From contig JAICTU010000460.1 in NCBI GenBank assembly GCA_025936205.1, forward strand, positions 1-7,332: DNA of 7,332 nucleotides, in the 5' to 3' direction. Below the pieces are notes generated by a model. The model ran no database searches and was not told where the DNA came from. It saw only the letters and a program-made list of their open reading frames with translations. Below, piece by piece: positions 1-5,184 of the stretch. Every line of letters begins with the position of its first letter. The stretch's first letter is position 1. The translations under genes were made by a program, and so were the position numbers. The DNA comes from Polyangiaceae bacterium. GTDB lineage: Bacteria > Myxococcota > Polyangia > Polyangiales > Polyangiaceae.

Positions 1-2
1 CC

Positions 3-935
3 CACAATGCGATCCAGGCGCGGCTGATCGAGCTCCGGCACTGGCTGCTGCTCGGGCGCGTCGCGCGCGCGGAAGCCGCGCTCGCCGAGCTCGATCTGAA
101 CGGCGCTCCACCCCGGCTCGCGGCCATCGGCGAGCTCTTGCGCGCCGATGTCGCGCTGCGCACCCTGCGTTGGAGCACGGCTCGCGCCGCGCTCGAACGC
201 GCCGAAACCTCCGCTCGCAGCGCGGGGATCCCCGCGCTGCTCGCCGAGGTCGCCACGGCCCGCCGCGCCCTGACGGAGCCCGCGGCGCGCCGCCTCTCCG
301 CGCAGGGGGCACAGCCGCTGCTCCTGGAACAGGTCGAGGCGCTGCTCGCATCGCCCGCGTTCATCGTCGACGCTTGCCGGCGCGCGGTGCGCAGCGCCGG
401 CGCTCTGGTATCGCTGCGGCGCCGCCCGGTGCTGTTCGCGCTGGCGCGGGCGCTCGCGGAAGCGTGGCCCGGCGACGTGACGCGCGAGCAGCTGATCGCG
501 CGCGCCTTCGAGACCCAGATTGCGGGGACACCCCGCACCCCGAGGCGCGCCAACGACTCCCATCGCGCGCGCCTGCGCGTGGAGATCGGTCGCCTGCGAC
601 GCGCGCTGCGCGCCCTGGCGGCGCTGGAGGCGACGCCCGCCGGCTTTCAGCTCCAGCCCCGGGACGCGGCGGGCGTGTGCGTGCTCGCTCCTCCGCTCGA
701 TCACGAGCACGCCGGCGTGCTGGCGCTGCTCTCCGACGGTGAGGCCTGGTCCAGCTCCGCGCTGGCGCTGGCGCTGGGCGCGAGCCAGCGCACCGTCCAG
801 CGCGCGCTGCTCCAGCTCGAGAGCGAAGGCACGGCGCGTAGCCTGGGTCGCGGCCGCGCGCAGCGCTGGCTCGCGCCGCCCAGCGCCGGATTCACGACGA
901 GCTTGTTACTCCCCGCTGCCCTGCCGCTGGATTAG
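3..935 (+). CDS. Tandem winged-helix transcriptional regulator, 5' end outside the window
   Basis: The reading frame is open from the left edge to a TAG stop, giving 310 visible residues; the true start lies upstream. A TTG at 138 is a possible start in principle, but coding-like sequence continues before it, so I treat the gene as 5'-truncated. Visible residues 1-100 are Ala/Leu/Arg-rich helices resembling TPR-type helical repeats. Residues about 120-230 resemble the OmpR-type C-terminal winged helix: a VSLRRRPVLFAL strand-helix start, a TREQLIARAF helix, a likely recognition helix SHRARLRVEIGRLRRAL (186-202), and a wing strand ATPAGFQL. Residues about 236-292 form a second helix-turn-helix (SSALALALGASQRTVQRALL, then LESEG and an RGRAQRW wing) of the kind seen in GntR/MarR-like proteins. 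There is no receiver domain in the visible part. It lies 9 bp before the propeller gene and is probably co-transcribed with it. DNA binding is likely; ligand and targets are unknown. Confidence 0.8.
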   Translation, partial: HNAIQARLIELRHWLLLGRVARAEAALAELDLNGAPPRLAAIGELLRADVALRTLRWSTARAALERAETSARSAGIPALLAEVATARRALTEPAARRLSAQGAQPLLLEQVEALLASPAFIVDACRRAVRSAGALVSLRRRPVLFALARALAEAWPGDVTREQLIARAFETQIAGTPRTPRRANDSHRARLRVEIGRLRRALRALAALEATPAGFQLQPRDAAGVCVLAPPLDHEHAGVLALLSDGEAWSSSALALALGASQRTVQRALLQLESEGTARSLGRGRAQRWLAPPSAGFTTSLLLPAALPLD

Positions 936-944
936 CTTTTCCGC

Positions 945-1604
945 ATGGCAACGAAATCAGCAATCACCGAAACGGTAGCAGAGATCGTGCGCGAGTACGG
1001 CCCTTTTCCCGGCACTGACCGCGTCAACGGCGTCACTTTTGATGGCCAGCAGGTCTGGTACGCCTCCGGTGATCGCCTGAGCGCCTTCGAGCCGAGCAGC
1101 GGCGAGCCCGTGCGCGCGATCGATGTGGCCGCTCATGCGGGCACGGCCTTCGATGGCCGCTACCTGTACCAGCTCGCCGACGATCGCATTCAGAAGATCG
1201 ATCCGCAGACGGGCAGCGTCGTGAGCACGATCCCCGCGCCGGGTCAGGGCCGCGACTCGGGCATGGCCTGGGCCGAAGGCACGCTCTGGGTGGGGGAGTA
1301 CCGAAGTCGCAAGATCCACCAGGTCGATCCCGAGACCGGCAAGATCCTGCGCAGCATCGACTCCAACCGCTTCGTCACCGGCGTCAGCTGGGTAGAAGGG
1401 GAGCTCTGGCACGCCACCTGGGAGAACGAAGAGAGCGAGCTGCGCCGCATCGACCCGCAATCGGGTGAGGTGCAGGAGCGCCTGCAGATGCCGGCCGGAG
1501 CGGGCATCTCGGGCCTCGAATCCGACGGCGCCGAGCTCTTCTATTGCGGCGGCGGCAACAGCGGCAAGGTGCGCGCCGTGCGCCGCCCGCGAGCGAAGCG
1601 ATGA
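945..1604 (+). CDS. Small cytoplasmic beta-propeller, glutamine cyclotransferase-like
   Basis: 219 residues built from about five repeats, each a Trp/Tyr-containing strand (VTFDGQQVWYASG, TAFDGRYLYQLAD, MAWAEGTLWVGEY, VSWVEGELWHATW, LESDGAELFYCGG) followed by an Asp-Pro-x-(T/S)-G turn (FEPSSGE, IDPQTGS, VDPETGK, IDPQSGE). Blades run at about residues 27-62, 65-93, 105-138, 146-180 and 188-212. This matches the five-bladed propeller of plant/bacterial-type glutaminyl cyclotransferases and YncE/Vgb-like proteins. Secreted enzymes of that family make N-terminal pyroglutamate, but this one has no signal peptide and lacks the F-T-Q-G motif I expect in blade 1 (here R-V-N-G-V), so cyclase activity is doubtful. 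The ATG at 945 is chosen because it follows the upstream stop by 9 bp; no clear ribosome-binding site is seen. The C-terminus is basic (VRAVRRPRAKR). It is likely co-transcribed with the regulator. The family is fairly sure, the function is not. Confidence 0.85.
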   Translation: MATKSAITETVAEIVREYGPFPGTDRVNGVTFDGQQVWYASGDRLSAFEPSSGEPVRAIDVAAHAGTAFDGRYLYQLADDRIQKIDPQTGSVVSTIPAPGQGRDSGMAWAEGTLWVGEYRSRKIHQVDPETGKILRSIDSNRFVTGVSWVEGELWHATWENEESELRRIDPQSGEVQERLQMPAGAGISGLESDGAELFYCGGGNSGKVRAVRRPRAKR

Positions 1605-1605
1605 C

Positions 1606-1619
1606 GTACCTTCGGGTGC
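1606..1619 (+). terminator. Small UUCG-tetraloop hairpin between convergent genes
   Basis: GTACC-TTCG-GGTGC can fold as a 5-bp stem (one G-U pair) closed by a C(UUCG)G tetraloop, an unusually stable loop type. It starts one base after the TGA of the propeller gene and lies in the 19-bp gap before the convergent minus-strand stop. There is no U-run, so it is not a canonical intrinsic terminator; it may act as a 3'-end stabiliser or be incidental. Confidence 0.35.
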
Positions 1620-1623
1620 CGAG

Positions 1624-2082
1624 TCAGCTGGCCTGCGCCGTCAGCTGCAGCGCCGCGAGCACATCGTCTTCGACCAGCGTCTCCTGTCCGTCCGATGCCG
1701 CCATCAGCGCCAGGCTGTACAGCGTTTGCTCCGCGAGCACCCCGATGCCGGCGTCGGCGAGGGCCTGGGCCAGGAAGTCCTCATCCAGGCGGATCGTTCC
1801 GGAAGCATCCGTGCTGCGAGCGGTTGCGTATACCTGCTGGCACTTGGCCGCGTAGGCGAGCAGCGGATCGCCGGCGCTCACCGGGGCCGAGCGCACGCTA
1901 CCGCGCAGTCGAATGCCGCTCGGAACGATCTCGCTCACGGGCGCGGTCGGAGCGCCGGAAGCGGGGCTGCTGGCGGGAATCTCGGACCTGTGGGCAACCT
2001 GTGGAGAAGTGTTAGCAGGGGTGGCGCGTGACGCACGGCGTGAGGAGCTGGAGCCGGTCTTCGCCTTTTTCTGCTTCTTCAT
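1624..2082 (-). CDS. Hypothetical protein with basic Ser-rich tail and acidic helical C-terminal domain
   Basis: I do not recognise this family. With the start at 2082 the protein has 152 residues. Residues 1-21 are strongly basic and Ser-rich (MKKQKKAKTGSSSSRRASRA). Residues 22-70 are a Pro/Ala/Ser-rich, probably disordered linker. Residues 72-150 form an acidic, helix-prone domain (DPLLAYAAKCQQVYATA, LDEDFLAQALADAG, LAEQTLYSLALMAA, ETLVEDDVLAALQLT) with one Cys at 81. No signal peptide or membrane segment is seen. The start is uncertain: in-frame ATGs at 2121 and further upstream would add 13 or more residues. I favour 2082 because a GGAAAGG lies about 12 bases upstream and the extension looks like translated spacer. 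It is the last gene of the minus-strand run, 225 bp after the kinase. A role in binding nucleic acid or as a kinase substrate is only an inference from the tail. Confidence 0.65.
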   Translation of the reverse strand: MKKQKKAKTGSSSSRRASRATPANTSPQVAHRSEIPASSPASGAPTAPVSEIVPSGIRLRGSVRSAPVSAGDPLLAYAAKCQQVYATARSTDASGTIRLDEDFLAQALADAGIGVLAEQTLYSLALMAASDGQETLVEDDVLAALQLTAQAS

Positions 2083-2307
2083 ACTTCGCACAGCCCTTTC
2101 CAATTCGAGCCCGAGTCCCATGTCGAGAGACCGCCGCATCATGGGGCGCGGCTGAGCAAGCGCAGTGCCAGCGATCCGAGAGCAGGTCGTGCGCCGAGCC
2201 GAGCCAGAATGCCGCAGCGCGCGAGATTGGGCCAAGCGACTCGCCGTCCCATCGATCCACGTCTGTTGCACCGGAACGCCACGCTCGAGGCATCACCGCT
2301 CATGGCG
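2083..2307. other. 225-bp spacer between kinase and small hypothetical gene
   Basis: The gap lies between the kinase stop and the preferred start of the small gene. It could hold the small gene's promoter or an N-terminal extension of that protein (an in-frame ORF reaches 2271). I see no convincing promoter hexamers, tRNA or repeat. At the kinase end there is one imperfect inverted repeat, listed separately. Confidence 0.5.
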
Positions 2308-2308
2308 T
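2276..2308 (-). terminator. Inverted repeat at the 3' end of the kinase gene
   Basis: The arms ACGCCACG (2276-2283) and CATGGCGT (2301-2308) pair over 8 bp with one wobble and a 17-base loop, touching the kinase stop codon. No U-run follows. It is placed where a terminator or mRNA 3'-end hairpin would be, but the arms are short enough to occur by chance in GC-rich DNA. Confidence 0.3.
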
Positions 2309-3936
2309 CACGACGCGCGCGCGGCCAGCTCGGGGGCGGCCGGCTGCTCGCGCGCCGTCAGGTCCAGCGCCAGGGTTTGGCCGGTGCTCGGCGGAGGCTC
2401 GGAGACCGGAATGCTGTTCGAGCGGGTGCGCCACCAGTCCATCGAGCGCTCTGTCGTCCAGCGTTGCTCCAGGTCGCAGGCCTCCAGTTGGCGGCGCAGC
2501 TCGCGTGCGCTCGCCGGACGATCCTCGGGCCGCTTTTCCAGACAAGCGAGCACGATGTCCTCCAGCTCGCTCGGCACGCTCGATCGCAGCGCCACCGAGG
2601 GCCGGCGCGGCACCGCATGCAGATGCTGACCGCACACCTCGATGATGCTGTTCGCCTCGAACGGCGGATGGCCCACGAGCAGATACCAGGCAACCACGCC
2701 CAGCGCGTACAGATCGCTGCGCGCATCGACGCTGTCCGGCGCTCGAATCGCCTCCGGCGACATGTAGAGCGGCGTGCCCGCCAGCGTGTTCACGCCGGTG
2801 AGCGCCGCCTCCGTGAGCCCGCTCTCGGGGTGCGGATGCAGCGTCTTCACCAGCCCGAAGTCGAGCAGCTTGGTGTACTCCTGGTCGTTCTTGCGCGGGC
2901 AGAGCAGCACGTTTTGCGGCTTGACGTCGCGGTGCACCAGGCCGAGCTCGTGCGCCTCCGCGAGCGCACCGCACAGCTGTAGCAGGAGATGGATCACGCG
3001 CTCGGCCGGCTGCGGTCCGTGCTCCCGCACCAGCTGCTCCAGATCGATGCCGTCGAGCAGCTCCATCGCGTAATAGAAGACCCCGTCGCGCGTGCGCCCG
3101 TAGTCATAGACGCACACGGTATTGGGGTGGGTGAGGCGCGCGGTGAGCTGCACCTCGCGCTCGAAACGCGCGGTCGCCTGCTCGTCGAGCCGACCTGGCC
3201 TCAGCAGCTTGATCGCCGTCGGGCGTCGCAGCAGCGCATGGCTGGCGCGCCACACGTCGCCCATCCCGCCCGAGCCGATCTTCACGTCCAGCGTGTACTG
3301 CCCGAGCACGCGCGCCTTCTGGACCTGGCGCCGCAATCCGAAGATGGTGTGTGAGGCCAGCGTCGCGATCGTGGTCGCCGACAGCGCCCAGCTGGTGGTG
3401 GCGATCGCGCCCCCCAGCAGGCTGCGCGAGGGAGCATTGTGCCAGACCGTGAACAGCACCAGCAGGCCCGTGCCGAGCACGCCGATGGCCAGCGTGCGCC
3501 AGGCAGTGCTGGGCACGACGATGGCGCGCGCCAGCGTGCCCAGCGTGAACGAGAGCAGCGCCACGAAGCCACCGATCGGCACCGGCAGGCTCGCGCCGGT
3601 CAGCCCCCACACCGCGACCAGCGCCAAGGACGCGCCCGCGTCGAGGGCATGGAGCTGCAGGCCCGTCCGCTTCTCGCGCCGCGTGGCGAGCCAGAGTCCG
3701 CCTGCCAGCAGCGCGTTGGCCAGGTGCAACAGCCCGCCCGGCGAGAACGGGCTGTACTCATCGAGCCCCTGCGAGCCGGACCAGTCGGCGAGCGCCAGCA
3801 GCAACCAGCTGGCCCCGGCGAGCACGAACAGGCACAGGCCAAAGATCGAGAGCCGCTCCTGAAAGAAGGCGCGCCCCTCCTCGGTCGCCGTCGTGCTGGC
3901 GGCTGCCGCCGGTCGGATGCTCCGTGGTAGCTCCAT
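2308..3936 (-). CDS. Membrane Ser/Thr protein kinase, six N-terminal TM segments and C-terminal kinase domain
   Basis: 542 residues. Residues 29-50, 66-84, 99-116, 120-141, 147-165 and 172-199 are hydrophobic and predicted to span the membrane; an even number keeps the kinase domain in the cytoplasm. The Hanks-type kinase domain (about 213-490) is complete: glycine loop GSGGMG (221-226), ATP-binding Lys243 in AIKLL, helix-C Glu261 in FEREV, catalytic HRDVKPQN (335-342, Asp337), metal-binding DFG (359-361), activation-segment end GTPLYMSPE (387-395), helix-F Asp408 (SDLYALG) and Arg473. It should therefore be active and phosphorylate Ser/Thr. The activation loop (362-386) has several Ser/Thr for autophosphorylation. 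A 50-residue Ser/Pro/Ala-rich tail follows. Most bacterial PknB-type kinases have the kinase first, then one membrane helix and an outside sensor; here the order is reversed and there is little extracellular sequence. The ATG at 3936 follows gstA by 61 bp, so the two may be co-transcribed. Substrate and signal are unknown. Confidence 0.93.
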   Translation of the reverse strand: MELPRSIRPAAAASTTATEEGRAFFQERLSIFGLCLFVLAGASWLLLALADWSGSQGLDEYSPFSPGGLLHLANALLAGGLWLATRREKRTGLQLHALDAGASLALVAVWGLTGASLPVPIGGFVALLSFTLGTLARAIVVPSTAWRTLAIGVLGTGLLVLFTVWHNAPSRSLLGGAIATTSWALSATTIATLASHTIFGLRRQVQKARVLGQYTLDVKIGSGGMGDVWRASHALLRRPTAIKLLRPGRLDEQATARFEREVQLTARLTHPNTVCVYDYGRTRDGVFYYAMELLDGIDLEQLVREHGPQPAERVIHLLLQLCGALAEAHELGLVHRDVKPQNVLLCPRKNDQEYTKLLDFGLVKTLHPHPESGLTEAALTGVNTLAGTPLYMSPEAIRAPDSVDARSDLYALGVVAWYLLVGHPPFEANSIIEVCGQHLHAVPRRPSVALRSSVPSELEDIVLACLEKRPEDRPASARELRRQLEACDLEQRWTTERSMDWWRTRSNSIPVSEPPPSTGQTLALDLTAREQPAAPELAARAS

Positions 3937-3983
3937 GGCATCCGATACGTCCGCCCGGAGCGCCCGGCAGAGACTCGGCCCCC

Positions 3984-4017
3984 AAGCCCGAAGCCGTCTA
4001 GGAAAGTCCTTCGGCTT
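3984..4017 (-). terminator. Inverted repeat spanning the gstA stop codon
   Basis: AAGCCCGAAG (3984-3993) and CTTCGGCTT (4009-4017) pair over 9 bp with one bulged base; the gstA TAG lies in the 15-base loop. On the RNA the stem is followed by G-rich sequence, not a U-run. It could partly terminate or stabilise the gstA transcript before the kinase gene, or be accidental. Confidence 0.35.
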
Positions 4018-4603
4018 TCAAGGCCGCCATCACGCCAGGCCGCTCGCGCATGCGCCCCTGAAAGGCCCGCAAAGCCTTGAAACGATCCAGATTCAGCTGC
4101 ACGCGCGGCGCCCAGTTCGTCACCGCAAACAGGTACGGGTCGGCCACCGTGAACCCCGACGGCAGCAGGTACGGTTGCTTTTCCAGCGTGGCTTCGATCA
4201 GCTCATAGCGCAATGTCAGCCGCTCGCGGGTGATCGGCTTGTAGTCCTCCGGCGTCGTCGGAGAAAACAGGGGGCTATAGCCCTTGTGCAGCTCGGAGGT
4301 GATGTAGTTCAGCCACTCCTGCAGGCGATAGCGATCCAACGTGCCCGCCTGGGGAGCGAGCTTCTTCGCCGGCACCTGATCGGCGATGTACTGAACGATC
4401 ACGGGGCCCTCCGTCAGGCGCTCGCCGTTGTCCAGCTCCAGACAGGGGACGTAGCCCTTGGGATTGATGGCCGTGTACGCGCTGCCATCCGCCAGCTTCT
4501 TGGTCTTGGTGTCCGTCTTGACCAGCTCGAAGTCCAGCTCCGCCTCGCGCAGTGCGATGTGCGGAGAGAGCGAGCAAGCGCCCGGCGCGTAGTACAGCTT
4601 CAT
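3998..4603 (-). CDS. gstA: Beta-class glutathione S-transferase
   Basis: 201 residues from the ATG at 4603, the same length as enterobacterial GstA. The enzyme conjugates glutathione to electrophiles in the cytoplasm as a homodimer. The thioredoxin-like N-terminal domain carries the beta-class start MKLYYAPGACSL with Cys10, the cis-proline motif NPKGYVP (Pro53), and the glutathione-binding T-E-G at 64-66 (Glu65). The helical C-terminal domain carries EWLNYITSELHKG with His106 and Lys107, both known glutathione contacts in the Proteus enzyme, and the fold-capping Asp155 in FTVADPYLF. From memory, these blocks match E. coli and Proteus GstA nearly residue for residue. The frame is open to 4672, but the extra 23 residues fit no GST, so the internal ATG is preferred. 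It lies between a NUDIX hydrolase (129 bp upstream) and the kinase (61 bp downstream), all on the same strand. Confidence 0.95.
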   Translation of the reverse strand: MKLYYAPGACSLSPHIALREAELDFELVKTDTKTKKLADGSAYTAINPKGYVPCLELDNGERLTEGPVIVQYIADQVPAKKLAPQAGTLDRYRLQEWLNYITSELHKGYSPLFSPTTPEDYKPITRERLTLRYELIEATLEKQPYLLPSGFTVADPYLFAVTNWAPRVQLNLDRFKALRAFQGRMRERPGVMAALKAEGLS

Positions 4604-4732
4604 GCGTGGAACTGTTCCGCGCGCGCGGATCGCTGGCAAGCGAGCCCCGCGCGCATCCCGCAAGTGAAGCAATTTTCCCTCATGAAGACCCCGAGTGTGT
4701 GGCGCTTCTGCTTGCCCGCCGGCAGCGCGCCC

Positions 4733-5158
4733 TCATCCTGACGAACGAGCCGCCGCCGCAGCATCGAGCAGGATGGCGATGTCTTCCTCGAACACCGGCG
4801 TGAGCGCGCCCAGCTCCTCGGGCGTGAGCCAGCGCAGCTCGGTGTGCTCGTCGTTCATCAGCCGAGCCGGCGCGTCGTCGAGCAGCTCCGCGAGCCACCA
4901 GTGCAATACGGCGCTGCCGTCATGCGTATCGCACTGCCCGACTTTGCGCAGCGCTCGCACGCGCAGCCCCACTTCCTCCAACACCTCGCGCTCCACGGCG
5001 TCCGGCTGCGCTTCGCCCGGCTCGACCCGGCCGCTGATCGGGCACCAGTAGCCCGGCGCGACCGGTTTCCAGGGGCTGCGCTTGCCCAGCAGGTAGCGCC
5101 CCTGGCGCTCCAGGATCGCGACGATCGCGTCGAGCTTTCGGGCGGCTGGATCCGTCAC
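4733..5158 (-). CDS. NUDIX hydrolase
   Basis: 141 residues. NUDIX enzymes hydrolyse nucleoside diphosphates linked to another group, using divalent metal held by the NUDIX box. The box is intact here: G43-x5-E49-x7-R57-E58-V-x-E61-E62-x-G64-L, within GRVEPGE...REVLEEVGL. Before it come typical beta strands (DAIVAILERQGRYLLGKRS) and the PGYWCPISG lead-in. After it come strands with HWWLAELLDD and a TELRWLTPEELGAL segment common in MutT/NTP-pyrophosphatase-like members. The small size and lack of other domains suggest a cytoplasmic housecleaning enzyme, but NUDIX substrates cannot be read from the box. The GTG at 5158 is the only start that keeps the N-terminal strand; a weak GGTAG precedes it. 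It is divergent from the beta-lactamase-like gene (26 bp apart) and may lead the GST-kinase run. Confidence 0.93.
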   Translation of the reverse strand: MTDPAARKLDAIVAILERQGRYLLGKRSPWKPVAPGYWCPISGRVEPGEAQPDAVEREVLEEVGLRVRALRKVGQCDTHDGSAVLHWWLAELLDDAPARLMNDEHTELRWLTPEELGALTPVFEEDIAILLDAAAAARSSG

Positions 5159-5165
5159 ACCGCGC

Positions 5166-5175
5166 AGTCTACCAT
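5166..5175. promoter_or_regulatory. Possible overlapping divergent -10 elements
   Basis: In the 26-bp gap between two GTG starts, TACCAT (5170-5175, plus) and TAGACT (5171-5166, minus) each match the TATAAT consensus at 4 of 6 positions, including the T-A and final T. They share the central TA step. Start sites 7 bases downstream would fall next to each start codon, giving almost leaderless mRNAs. No good -35 was found on either side, so this is weak. Confidence 0.25.
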
Positions 5176-5184
5176 CGCGACATC

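Noticed and set aside
138..935. TTG at 138 as the start of the regulator
   Set aside because: The same frame stays open to the left edge with coding-like helical sequence, so the gene more likely starts outside the window.
957..1460. A 167-codon minus-strand ORF opposite the propeller gene
   Set aside because: The plus frame has regular blade repeats; the minus translation has none.
1624..1800. Histone-like fold in the C-terminal part of the small hypothetical protein
   Set aside because: The ending ETLVEDDVLAALQL resembles archaeal histone helix 3, but the central helix is about 10 residues too short and the domain is acidic.
2209..3930. Several long plus-strand ORFs opposite the kinase
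   Set aside because: All are Arg/Ala/Gln-rich shadows of a frame with an intact set of kinase motifs.
4608..4618. Palindrome GGAACTGTTCC just upstream of gstA as an operator
   Set aside because: Five-base arms are expected several times by chance in a window this size, and no second copy was seen.
4604..4672. A 23-residue N-terminal extension of GST
   Set aside because: Beta-class GSTs begin at the MKLYYAPG strand, and the 201-residue length from 4603 equals the family norm.
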